17,500 nt of DNA from Halisarca cf. caerulea (GCA_963170055.1 CAUJGJ010000189.1:2460401-2477900); one strand, 5' to 3'; positions 1 through 10,208 are shown, numbered from the stretch's first letter. Made by a program: numbers and translations. Notes: generated by a model from the sequence alone, not told the origin.

Positions 1-2
1 GT

Positions 3-88
<86 letters not shown>
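1..88. repeat. (GT)n microsatellite, window-truncated
   Basis: Nearly pure GT dinucleotide array with a few GTAT interruptions. It starts at or before the window edge, so its true length is unknown. It lies inside the end of the repeat family described at 189-308. Confidence 0.97.
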
Positions 89-92
<4 letters not shown>

Positions 93-188
93 GCTTTATA
101 CATACCTATGTATAGAGTATCTATGGTGTGTGTAAGTATGTGTAAGAGAGTGGTGTGTGTGTATGTGACTCTGCAGTATCTATGCTCA

Positions 189-308
189 GTGTGTGTGTGT
201 TGTGTGCTGTTGAGGATCGAGGATCGAGAATCAAGAATCGGCTATCGATCCTCGAGGATCAAGGATTGGGTTTTGATACCGAATTTTGTCCACTTTGGCT
301 TTCCATAG
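189..308. mobile_element. End of a foldback-type repeat next to a (GT)n array (truncated copy)
   Basis: The last ~30 bp (about 278-308, ending TGGCTTTCCATAG) are nearly identical to the right end of the element at 9091-9382 and to the inverted left end at 8639. In both places a (GT)n array lies just inside. A short internal inverted repeat, GAGGATCGA with TCGATCCTC, lies near 213-256. Only one arm falls in the window, so the element type is an inference. Confidence 0.5.
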
Positions 309-930
309 TTTAAGGCCAACATTGGAAATCTTTGACGCGAAATCTCTTCTCGATAAAAGGGTATGCAGGAATAATAGTTTGCAACAACCTCTCATGGTGT
401 GCTCAATACAAATCAATGTGTTCATCTGCATATCGCACTCTGAATTTCATCATGCAAACGATTGTTTCAAACCTCTGCCGCATATCTCAAAAAATCTCTG
501 TATATCTCACTTGTACGATCAAACTTAGCATACTGCTCACAGTTGTGGAGACCCCACTTCATCAAAGATATCGCAATTCTAGAAAATGTACAGCGCCGTG
601 CAACCAAATTCATCGTAAATAATTACACATCAGACTACAAAGAATGATTATCTGCACTACAACTTCTCCCACTAATGTACTGGTATGAGCTTCAGGACCT
701 TCTATTTTTCATCAAATGCCTCAAAGATCCACCAGATAATCTCAATGTCTTTGATTATGTATTCTTTGTAACTACATCAACCCGAGGTGGAAGGAGCAAC
801 AAGTTGATATACAACCACACACGCACAACCAGAGCTAGACACTTTTACTTCAACTTTACTTCATATTGTACGATTATGGAACTCCCTGCCAAATATCAAC
901 CTACATTTACCATTTCATTCTATCAAGAAA

Positions 931-1310
931 TATCTCATCAAAATCTTCTACATCAAATTCAATACAAACTTCAATTCTAATTGTGCCTGTACTTTTCATG
1001 TTGTCTGTCCTTGTTCACAGTATCACTCTGCTCATCCTTGATTTCATGTAACTCAGTAAAGTCACTCCCCACATCCACTTCATTTTCATTGCCTGCATGT
1101 CCATCCCTTCTTGCATTTAATATCTCATCAAAATCTTCTACATCAAATTCAATACAAACTTCAATTCTAATTGTGCCTGTACTTTTCATGTTGTCTGTCC
1201 TTGTTCACAGTATCACTCTGCTCATCCTTGATTTCATGTAACTCAGTAAAGTCACTCCCCACATCCACTTCATTTTCATTGCCTGCATGTCCATCCCTTC
1301 TTGCATTTAA
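931..1310. repeat. Exact 190-bp tandem duplication in the LINE 3' end
   Basis: Positions 931-1120 and 1121-1310 appear identical by eye, each starting TATCTCATCAAAATC and ending CTTGCATTTAA. The duplicated unit carries the last codons of the LINE reading frame plus the start of its 3' UTR. Lack of divergence suggests a recent event or an assembly duplication. Confidence 0.93.
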
Positions 1311-1598
1311 ATGGCCTCACATGACACACACTTTTATTTTGAGCTGTTTACTACATCTCCCAATTATGATGGCCAATTTTGTACCACAGACAGGCTAGAT
1401 CACAAGATGATGACAGACCTTCAGCCATACCCCTTAAATCAACTCATAAATATTACAAAATCTCTCATGTACATTATTGCTGGCTGTAAAGCATATATAA
1501 TAATAATTATCTGTATCTTGTGTTATATATATATATTCACTTGTTAGGATTTTTTTTCTTTTCTTGTCATATTATTAATATTTATACTCATTATAACA

Positions 1599-1599
<1 letters not shown>

Positions 1600-1632
<33 letters not shown>

Positions 1633-1634
1633 TA
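1600..1634. repeat. (AAT)n microsatellite, probable LINE tail
   Basis: About ten AAT/ATA trinucleotides end the LINE-derived stretch. A simple-repeat 3' tail is common in CR1/L2-like elements. From 1635 to 1850 I see only AT-rich unique sequence with a short poly-G run at 1828-1836. Confidence 0.8.
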
Positions 1635-1858
1635 GTCCTACCGATTGGGAGGGGGCACTAGTGTAGCACCCAAACAGGGTGAAAACTTTCTCAGACCCTA
1701 ACAGTGCTTCGTACACGATTATTAAAAGAGGCACTTATTTTAAACTTAAATGATTTCCACGGTTCCGCGACTACAAGTCCAAAAACATCCTTACAATTAC
1801 TTTAAAAACAATTAGAAACTTTGATAGGGGGGGGGGGCAATTGCTGACCCTAGGCCCC

Positions 1859-2565
1859 TGGATATGGTAGAGTACCAGGTGATAGGATCGAGTACCAGGT
1901 GGTAGGGTAGAGTACCAGGTGGTAGGGTAGAGTACCAGGTGATAGGGTAGAGCAGTGTTCTCCCCAGACCATTCTAGAGTATCGGCCCACTACGCCTTCA
2001 TTTTGGAAGGCGTATCGGCCACTACTCCTTAAATTGGTCTGTGACTGTCCCCTATAAAATAGCCTTATCAGTTTTACAACTGATGGTTGCACTTACCAAG
2101 AAAAGTAGCCAAAACAGCTGCAGGTAATCTTCGGCAACGGTTGAATGTTTATTGATCATAAGAGTTTATACAAATTGAAATAGATTAGTTACTTAAATTC
2201 GAGCAGTACTGTTCTCAGCATTCCTTTTCTTAGACTGAATAAACTAAATAGTGTTCCTAGCTCTAGTACTGCCAAGCACCGCAGCAGTGGTGTTTATCCA
2301 AGATGGAGATCAGATTTTCCTTGGAATGTTCTGCTCCTTATCTTAAGCTACATCAATTTCATGCATATGAACATGCATAATCAAACAGAACTCTTTTGAT
2401 TCACTTGCATATTAGGTTTACTGTTATATTGTAGCAATAACATTGCATAATCTTGTATTGTGATCGTTTGCTGTTGGTGTAGTAATTTATGATTGCTAAG
2501 CGCCTTAAAAAAATCCTGGGGAGAACACTGGTAGAGTACTAGGTGATAGGGTAGAGTACTACAGG
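1859..2565. repeat. 20-bp minisatellite, interrupted by a transposon
   Basis: About four copies of a 20-bp unit (GTAGAGTACCAGGTGGTAGG with small variants) lie at 1859-1952 and about one and a half more at 2531-2565. The element at 1953-2530 sits between them. The two parts were one array before insertion. Confidence 0.85.
1953..2530. mobile_element. Non-autonomous hAT-like element (MITE)
   Basis: The 578-bp insert has perfect 15-bp terminal inverted repeats, CAGTGTTCTCCCCAG at the left and its reverse complement at the right. It interrupts the 20-bp minisatellite. The CAGTG start resembles hAT termini. The flanks share GTAGAG (1947-1952 and 2531-2536), but a clean 8-bp duplication typical of hAT is not seen; the repeated target makes this ambiguous. 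No transposase reading frame is present. Confidence 0.72.
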
Positions 2566-2602
2566 GGATGGTCGTAGTAGGTCAAACTGGTGCATCCAGC
2601 CC

Positions 2603-3078
2603 GAAGCACTAGGACACCATGTGGTCCAATGAGGCACTAGACACCATGTGGTCTAATGAGGCACTAGGACACCATGTGGTCCAATGAGGCACTAGACACC
2701 ATGTGGTCCAATGAGGCACTAGGATACCATGTGGTCCAATGAGGCACTAGACACCATGTGGTCCAATGAGGCACTAGGATACCATGTGGTCCAATGAGGC
2801 ACTAGACACCATGTGGTCCAATGAGGCACTAGGATACCATGTGGTCCAATGAGGCACTAGACACCATGTGGTCCAATGAGGCACTAGGACACCATGTGGT
2901 TCAATGAGGCACTAGACACCATGTGGTTCAATGAGGCACTAGGATACCATGTGGTCCAATGAGGCACTAGACACCATGTGGTCCAATGAGGCACTAGGAC
3001 ACCATGTGGTTCAATGAGGCACTAGACACCATGTGGTTCAATGAGGCACTAGGATACCATGTGGTCCAATGAGGCACT
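2603..3078. repeat. 27/28-bp alternating minisatellite
   Basis: About 17 copies of a unit built on GAGGCACTAG followed by ACACCATGTGGTCCAAT. Copies mostly alternate between 27 bp (CTAGACACC) and 28 bp (CTAGGATACC or CTAGGACACC), giving a ~55-bp higher-order unit. Some copies carry GGTTCAAT instead of GGTCCAAT. Confidence 0.95.
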
Positions 3079-3325
3079 CTAACAACTAAAGAGCACTAAA
3101 AAAGAAAGTATCAACTGAAGACAAAATTCTTCTTTATAATTATTCTTGCATGTAGTGCTAAGGATGAGAGTCGTCTTCTGGTCATCAATCAACTCCTTGT
3201 TGCTGTTGCTCATATCCTGAATAAGAGTTGGTGGAGCTCACCCCGGGCTCCACACCTTAGCAGCCGATGACACACATCGTCTGTAGTTCAACTTCCCCAC
3301 ACACATCTTCAACTCCCCCACTAAA

Positions 3326-3418
3326 TCTACTTGATCTTCTCATAGCACAATCATTCTACAATACAAACGTTCTATGATTGTATTGTTGAATGATTGTGCT
3401 ATGAGATTCTCAAGTAGA
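3326..3418. other. Long near-perfect hairpin (41-bp arms, 11-nt loop)
   Basis: Left arm 3326-3366 and right arm 3378-3418 are inverted complements over 41 bp with about four mismatches; the loop is 3367-3377. Either strand would fold into a ~93-nt hairpin. It could be a small inverted duplication, a tiny MITE remnant or a small-RNA precursor. I see no target-site duplication. The rest of 3079-3700 holds no convincing gene. Confidence 0.8.
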
Positions 3419-3729
3419 TTTTGTCCATATCTTTGGATTCCTAGCACCAACATACACCAAGTGACAAGTACAGACTGAGCTGGATCTGCTTGATAGCCCC
3501 CAACCCCAGATCTCCACTCTAAACTTGATGGACAGCTCCACAAGGGACTTTAGGGATGTATCCACCCAACCACCCCCATGCCTGATTGACATTAATTCAG
3601 CAACACTCCAAGCACCCTCTTCCCTGTAGCAGCCTTGTCTTCTGCCATCTTGTTCAACTAAAAGTGTTTGTCCCTTTCAATAAACCACATTCAAGCCATG
3701 AATATGGCAGAAAATGATGGGTAAGCCAG

Positions 3730-3856
3730 ACCGAGTATACCCTGGATGGACTACGACATGCCAAGCCAACAAATGATGATATCAACTATGTGACATTTTA
3801 TGGATGGTCAAACTACACGATAAATAACTGGTCGCAGAGTGGCAACAGCTGGTAAG
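3730..3856 (+). other. Possible orphan exon, unassigned
   Basis: After an AG at 3728-3729 a plus-strand frame of about 41 codons (TEYTLDGLRHAKPTNDDINY, then a stretch with two N-glycosylation sequons, SNYT and NNWS) runs to a GTAAGG donor-like site overlapping its stop. The composition looks like extracellular protein, but no partner exon is seen and a stop lies just upstream in frame. It may be an exon of an unseen gene, a gene fragment or chance. Confidence 0.25.
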
Positions 3857-3966
3857 GATGGAGGTCTACAGTGCGTGTGTGCGCCCGGTGAACCCTCCTC
3901 CCAGGGCCTTATGGCCCAGGGAAGAGGGATTAAATAATCACTTGTAAAGGGGATACAACTACTACT

Positions 3967-6497
3967 TTAAACATAGACAGTTGTGAGAGAACATTCCTTG
4001 AAATAAAAATTACATGTAGCAGTTCCAGCACTCCCTTTGTTGCAGGTACAGCCATATCGCAATGTAGGACCAGCACTTAGAGTGAAGTTTCGGAGTGCAA
4101 AATATGTCTGGGGATTAGTTGCTCCCTGGAGATCTGAAAACCAACAAAGCTGCTCCACTACTACTTTTGTGCGGACAGGTGGATTGTCCAGGTACTAGAT
4201 AGAACATAGGAGAGTAAATATCGGAATCAGGGTTGGGCCATAGCTATACACACACAACAGGTAAGCACATACCTCAGGAACATAGTTGTTAGGAAGAGTT
4301 GGGTCTGCTGTAGCCGACCCTTCCATCATAGCACTGGAAATATTCGTAACATTACAATCACTGAAATTGATTACTGTAACTGGTATGAGTGGAGGAGTGG
4401 TTGTACTGGCAGTGAGAGCCACTGTTGTGGGGGATGGATTTGGTAATCCCTAGAACAATGGGTGAATACACATCAGTTTCAACAAAGACTACAACAGTTT
4501 GAAATAGAAATTCAAATACCGTATTTTGTTGTAATTGCTGTTCCAAAGAACTTATATTTGCTTTGAGAACTTTTATTTCCTAATTCATAAAAAAAGAAAT
4601 ATTACAATCACACTACACCTACACTGCAGTCACATGACAATCACACTACAACACTGCAGTCACATGACAATCAGACTACAACTACACTGTAGTCACATGA
4701 CAATCAGACTACAACTACACTGCCGTCACATGACTATCACACTACACCTACACTGTAGTCACATGACAATCACACTACAACACTGCAGTCACATGACAAT
4801 TAGACTACAACTACACTGTAGTCACATGACAATCAGACTACAACTACACTGCCGTCACATGACTATCACACTACACCTACACTGTAGTCACATGACAATC
4901 ACACTACAACTACACTGCCGTCACATGACAATCACACTACACCTACACTGTAGTCACATGACAATCACACTACAACTACACTGTAGTCACATGGCAATCA
5001 CACTGCTAACTAGTTCTGAGCATTGCTCAGACCTTATAGTCCCCTTCTGAGGACCCAACAGCAATTGTGGGGCTGGGAGCCTGAGAATTAGACTATGATG
5101 TAAATGGATGCCATCATGGCCGATGTTTTGCCTAACCCAAATGTTAAAATCAGAAATTCTATCTTATTTTTATCCGATTTTAAGAATTGGGTGGCAGAAA
5201 ATCAACATATGTATGTTTAGGCACTGTAAGATGATGCATTGAGCTCCAAACAGAGCAAGGAGACTGTCAAGTAGGCCAAGATTCGAAAATTCTTTCCCGT
5301 TTTGCCGAACTGTCTGTACTCTGACTGAAATGGTTCAAGGCTTATCTTTTAGTACATAAACATCCAAGTTGCTGTTTTCTGTACATGTGTCACAACAGAG
5401 CCAGAATTTACTTTGAAAACATCTGCTCAGGGCCAAAAGGTCAAACTTTACTGTGTGGGCAACCTTGATTGCACCCCATGGGCGACAGAAATAATTAGCC
5501 ACATATAAGAGCACATGAATAATCGATTCCTTTGGTGGGACCTTGCTTTGGCAAGTGGAACATTTTAAATCCATTGACAAATGTAATATTCTCATGTTGG
5601 GAAGTCATGGGGTTAGTTGGTGTCTGGGCTTTCGTCCTTGGAGGGACCACATTGGTTGGCTGATTTCCTAACATAAGTAGTCTATGTACTCAACCTTGGG
5701 GGCTCCCAGTGACCTGGCTGCCAAGGTTCAAGGATCTCAAATCAATACATTCAAAATATGAGCACAAAATAATGTAGGAGCCAATAAAACTAGTGAATAA
5801 GGCTAAATAAATAATTGTCTTACCCAATCGTTGTGGTACTTGATATCTATCCTAATCAGTATGGCTGGTAGTGATTGTCTATCTGGGGAAACATGGAGAT
5901 TACTCTGAAGATCAGCTACATACATGTAGTGAACTGCGAGGGAAGACCTACCCCCAAAAAGAATGATTTCTTATATCTGTCTCCCAGTCCTTTACTATCC
6001 CTTCTGGCTTACAGTCGTAAACGAACAAATCGAAAATGTAACCTAAAAACAAGGCTTCCTTTAGCACAAATTAACTGGATGATGATGCTTCCTGTGGCTC
6101 ATTGATACACTTCCCGTACACACAGAAGTACTGCGCATTCACATGCAGCCGCTCCATGCAAAGCTAGCACACTATTCATCACAATGCATGATATCAAGCA
6201 CATTGCCACACAAGGGCACGGCATGCTCCCACTGTGGTCCTTTGTACTGTTGGGCCTTTCAATGTGCCTGAGATCTGCGAGTTCTACACAACTTTACTGA
6301 CAGTGGGAGTTTAGCTCACCACACAACTACAACTCAATAGTGATGGTCAAGAATGTTTACACTTTAGTGAATTAAAAGAAGCCATGATGGGCCAGCCTGC
6401 ACATGGTGATGGTGTACAAGTGGTCTTGGTGACATGTTCTACTGTAGTTGTACCAAACAACACCACTAACTAGGCATAACATGAAGCAGCATAACCA

Positions 6498-6573
<76 letters not shown>

Positions 6574-6659
6574 CGCACACACACCACACACACTACGCAC
6601 ACACACACGCACACACGCACACACACACACACACACTACGCACACACACCACACACACT

Positions 6660-6716
<57 letters not shown>

Positions 6717-7183
6717 GTGGCCAATGGTGTATCGATCACTCCCAAGAGGACGAACAGCGAAATGACCAAGGCTGCCACACTGATCAATAGAATGACAGCC
6801 ATTGCGCAAATAACTACTCCATAAACGAGTAGGTCGCTTTTCTTCTTCCCGTTATCTGTTTGTTTGATTTTGTAGGTTCGCTTCCTCTTAGGGACATCTG
6901 GTTTGGTTGGCGGGTGCTGCCCATACATAGGGTTGTTGCTTTCCAGCGGTGTTTCTTCAGTGATAGAACCATACCTCTCACGATGGCCTACAGGCGAAGA
7001 TGCTGAAACACTCTTCTGATATCTCACGTCATTCGAGGGCTCGCCCCCTTGGGGAAGGGATTCATAAACCGGAGAAATGCCTTGAATGGTGGGTTCCGAG
7101 TCCATCGCTCCACTGTGTTGTTCTAAGCCATTTTTGCGATAGGTAACACTCAACAACTCGGCATCACTCTTGTCATCACTCAT
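3967..7183 (-). CDS. Putative type II single-pass membrane glycoprotein, 4 exons, unrecognised
   Basis: Exons on the minus strand are 7183-6716, 4579-4520, 4449-4273 and 4194-3967; all junctions are phase 0, and the total is 310 residues. Residues 1-117 are a polar, tyrosine-containing cytoplasmic tail (SPVYESLP, NNPMYG) ending in basic KRKRTYKIK and KKK; 118-150 are one hydrophobic helix. The positive charges before it predict cytoplasmic N and extracellular C. Residues 157-176 look like a short coiled-coil stalk, followed by a Thr/Pro-rich piece and a small domain; the ectodomain has six cysteines (208, 252, 284, 286, 296, 303) and sequons at N164, N204, N209, N212 and N271. The start at 7183 was chosen because the longer upstream frame has no ATG. 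The exon 1 donor is the first GT of a (GT)n array. Joining exon 1 to exons 2-4 across a 2.1-kb intron is an inference from phase and topology. Function unknown; adhesion or receptor roles are guesses. No clear poly(A) signal was seen after the stop. Confidence 0.6.
4603..5003. repeat. 33/30-bp minisatellite inside the membrane-protein gene's first intron
   Basis: About twelve copies of a unit containing CAGTCACATGACAATCACAC and CTACAACTACACTG. Units are 33 bp with 30-bp variants, both multiples of three, which leaves a spurious 171-codon open frame on the plus strand. It begins ~25 bp upstream of the acceptor of exon 2 (minus strand). Confidence 0.93.
5335..5595 (-). other. Unassigned open frame within intron sequence
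   Basis: An 86-codon minus-strand frame contains CxxC-like pairs (KCSTCQ, CCDTC). I recognise no family. It lacks convincing splice sites in phase with the surrounding gene and may be a transposon scrap or chance. The rest of 5004-6498 shows no coding or repeat structure I can support. Confidence 0.15.
6499..6714. repeat. (CA)n array with CTACGCACAC interruptions
   Basis: Long CA dinucleotide array, with two copies of a CTACGCACACACACCACACA-type motif between purer stretches. Read on the minus strand it is the first ~215 nt of the membrane-protein gene's intron 1 and abuts exon 1 directly at 6715/6716. Confidence 0.96.
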
Positions 7184-7197
7184 CGCGCAAGAAACAT
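7180..7197 (-). promoter_or_regulatory. Five-codon uORF overlapping the membrane-protein start (ATGA)
   Basis: On the minus strand an ATG at 7197 opens M-F-L-A-R and stops at TGA 7182-7180, overlapping the main ATG (7183-7181). If transcribed in the 5' leader, ribosomes would end 1 nt past the main start, an arrangement that could allow reinitiation. The transcription start is unknown. Confidence 0.4.
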
Positions 7198-7571
7198 AAC
7201 ACAAACCCTTCTTCTTCCACAGAGAATCGACCGCCTTTCTTGGTTAATTACATTCACAGAATAAAATGGAAACCGCAAAAATTCCACAGGACTCGCGGGT
7301 CCATACATAGTACGCAGTACGTCATGGCGCAAGAATGCATGCATGTACGGTTCAGTTTGTTTCGTCCACAACTGACTGGCTCATTTGGTGTTTAATGGGT
7401 GTACTGAAGTGAGTGTTCTTGTGAAATGGTTTGTCCCTAGAAGCCATTTTCGACACCCCCTAAAGGAGAAGGAAAACAACATGTCCTCTGTTATCAGGCA
7501 ACACGGTAACAAGTGAATGTACCGACTAAAGATAGCAGTAAGTATTCGGTACTCAAGGAGATATATTGCCA

Positions 7572-8402
7572 TGCAGAGGACCCAGCTATACAGAGGACAA
7601 TGCAGGACCCAGCTATACAGAGGACAATGAAGGACCCAGCTACACAGAGGACAGTGAAGGACCCAGCTATACAGAGGACAATGCAGGACCCAGCTATACA
7701 GAGGACAGTGAAGGACCCAGCTATACAGAGGACAGTGAAGGACTCAGCTATACAGAGGACAATGCAGGACCCAGCTATACAGAGGACAATGAAGGACCCA
7801 GCTACACAGAGGACAGTGAAGGACCCAGCTATACAGAGGACAATGCAGGACCCAGCTATACAGAGGACAGTGAAGGACCCAGCTATACAGAGGACAGTGA
7901 AGGACTCAGCTATACAGAGGACAATGAAGGACCCAGCTACACAGAGGTCAATGAAGGACCCAGCCACACAGAGGACAATGCAGGACCCAGCTATACAGAG
8001 GACAGTGAAGGACCCAGCTATACAGAGGACAGTGAAGGACTCAGCTATACAGAGGAGAATGCAGGACCCAGCTACACAGAGGACAATGAAGGACCCAGCT
8101 ACACAGAGGTCAATGAAGGACCCAGCCACACAGAGGACAATGCAGGACCCAGCTATACAGAGGACAATGTAGGACCCAGCTATACAGAGGACAATGCAGG
8201 ACCCAGCTATACAGAGGACAATGCAGGACCCAGCTATACAGAGGAGAATGCAGGACCCAGCTATACAGAGGAGAATGCAGGACCCAGCTATACAGAGGAG
8301 AATGCAGGACCCAGCTATACAGAGGAGAATGCAGGACCCAGCTGTACAGAGGACAATGCAGGACCCAGCTACACAGAGGACAGTGAAGGACCCAGCTACA
8401 CA
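7572..8402. repeat. 27-bp minisatellite, ~30 copies, with 162-bp higher-order structure
   Basis: The unit is built on GACCCAGCTATACAGAGGAC followed by AATGCAG or AGTGAAG. Because 27 is divisible by three and units lack stops, several frames on both strands stay open for over 200 codons (one plus frame reads GPSYTEDNA repeats). That frame has no ATG upstream of the array. In the first half a six-unit block (variants NA, NE, SE, NA, SE, SE then GL) repeats, a higher-order unit of 162 bp. I treat it as non-coding. Confidence 0.95.
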
Positions 8403-8475
8403 AGCACAGTCTGTCCACCCACCATAACACTGCCCATGTTGTTCTTCCAGTAAGTAGCTGGGTCCTCCTTGTAGA

Positions 8476-8612
8476 GGTCATGATGCTGGAGGGGTAGGGA
8501 GGGAGGGAGGAAGACAGGTCATGATGCTGGAGGGAGGGAGACAGGTCATGATGCTGGAGGGAGGGAGACAGGTCATAATGCTGGAGGGAGGGAGACAGGT
8601 CATGATGCTAGA
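8476..8612. repeat. Short GGTCATGATGCTGGAGGGAG-type minisatellite
   Basis: About five copies, mostly 27 bp, of GTCATGATGCTGGAGGGAGG plus GAGACAG; the first copy carries an extra purine-rich stretch. Confidence 0.9.
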
Positions 8613-8784
8613 GGGAGTGATGTAACAACCAAGGAAGGCTATGGAAAGCCAAAGTGGACAAAATTTGGAAAAGATTCTTGGTGAACAATTCTTAATACTC
8701 TGGTGAACAAGTCTCATGCCCAAGTGCAGATCACATGATCATTCAGCATGAAGATCATGTGATGGGTTTAGTCTGGTGCCTTTG

Positions 8785-9047
<263 letters not shown>

Positions 9048-9226
9048 CCCATCTTGACCCATACTACTGACAGGCAGTTCAATCGTTGATACCAAAGGCA
9101 CCAGACTAAACATCAGTACCATCACATGATCTTCATGCTGAATGATCATGTGATCTGCAAGTGACTAGTTTCACCTGTGGCAATGTCACTGCTGAGCTTA
9201 GAGAAAATTTTTCAGTGAGCATGAGA

Positions 9227-9352
9227 CTTGTTCACCGAGTATCAAGAAATGTTCACCAAGTATCGAGAATTGTTCATCAAGTATCGAGAATTGTTCACCA
9301 AGTATCGAGAATTGTTCACAGAGTATTGAGAATTGTTCACCAAGAATCTATT
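9227..9352. repeat. 21-bp repeat amplified in the right arm
   Basis: About six copies of a GTTCACCAAGTATCGAGAAT-type unit. The left arm keeps about two. From 9383 to 9806 I see no gene or structured repeat. Confidence 0.9.
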
Positions 9353-9806
9353 CCAAATTTTGTCCACTCTGGCTTTCCATAGAAGAGATGTGTGGAGCTG
9401 ACCATACTGTATGGTGGACAAACCTTGGTAGGTGGCAAGTCCATGGGTTCAAATTCTGCAGGTAAGGGTAAACACTGGAATAAATACTTTCACCTTGTAT
9501 ACACAAACAATCAAATTTTTATACAAATAATTAAAGCTGTCAGGGTACTAATTGTCCCAAAGGGTACAAACCAATTCCCAAGGGGATTGAAGGGTGGGCA
9601 GAACAGCTGTGACAATTGTGGTGCATGACATCATCACACTAGCATCCCTGTGTTCTCTTCTTTATGATAATTCACTCTACAGTGTCACCACAAGTACAAA
9701 CCACAACATTTGATTGATAGAGAAGCCCTGCTCTGCTAGCCCTCACCACAGGTGCAAGGTTGTGGCAACCCAGACTATAGCCCAGGCTAGCCCCTTATTA
9801 TGACAA

Positions 9807-10208
9807 TGTCCTCCCAGACCCACGTCCTCCCCAGACCCATGACCCACGTCCTTCCCAGACCCACGTCCTCCCCAGACCCATGTCCTCCCCAGACCCATGT
9901 CCTCCCCAGAACTGTGTCCTCCCCAGACCCACGTCCTCCCCAGACCCACATCCTTCCCAGACCCATGTCCTTCTCAGACCCATGACCCACGTCCTCCCCA
10001 GACCCACGTCCTCCCCAGACCCACATCCTCCCCAGACCCATGTCCCACGTCCTCCCCAGACCCATGTCCCACGTCCTTCCCAGACCCATGTCCTCCCAAG
10101 AACCATGTCCTCCCCAGACCCACGTCCTCCCCAAACCCACGTCCTCCCCAAACCCACATCCTCCCCAGACCCATGTTGTCCACAGACCCATGTCACCCCA
10201 GACCCATG
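9807..10208. repeat. 17-bp C-rich minisatellite
   Basis: About 23 copies of GTCCTCCCCAGACCCAC/T, with some 12-13 bp partial units. The minus strand is G-rich, with GGG and GGGG runs separated by TCT in each unit. Open frames across it are artefacts of composition. Confidence 0.95.

Larger units (their letters stand above)
360..1634 (+). mobile_element. LINE (CR1/L2-like) 3' remnant, decayed
   Basis: Fragments of the C-terminal part of a non-LTR retrotransposon polyprotein can be read in order in shifting frames: a GIIVCNNLSW block near 370-400, YISLVRSNLAYCSQLW near 490-550, then ENVQRRATKFIVNNY near 578-625. After an in-frame TGA at 645-647 come LLPLMYWYELQDLLFF near 665-710, a TRARHFYFN block near 827-855, and a terminal NCACTFHVVCPCSQY near 978-1024 ending in a stop. 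These are typical of the post-RT region of CR1/L2-type elements in invertebrates, including the C-terminal CPC motif. Frameshifts and the stop show that it is dead. A long AAT-type tract (about 1600-1634) would fit a microsatellite-like LINE 3' tail. The 5' limit is uncertain, and the element is heavily 5'-truncated. Confidence 0.75.

Noticed and set aside
3598..3660. Short minus-strand frame MAEDKAATGKRVLG resembling the start of a Y-box/cold-shock protein
   Set aside because: It stops after 18 codons, has no good donor, and the downstream sequence shows no cold-shock motifs.
4535..5050. 171-codon plus-strand frame over the 33-bp minisatellite
   Set aside because: Open only because units are 33 or 30 bp; it lies in intron sequence of the opposite-strand gene.
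5875..6105. 76-codon plus-strand frame
   Set aside because: No recognisable family, no splice partner and ordinary composition; likely chance.
7566..8453. 295-codon plus-strand frame encoding GPSYTEDNA-type repeats as a gene
   Set aside because: It begins at TTG, has no ATG before the array, and the same array is open in several frames on both strands because the unit is 27 bp without stops.
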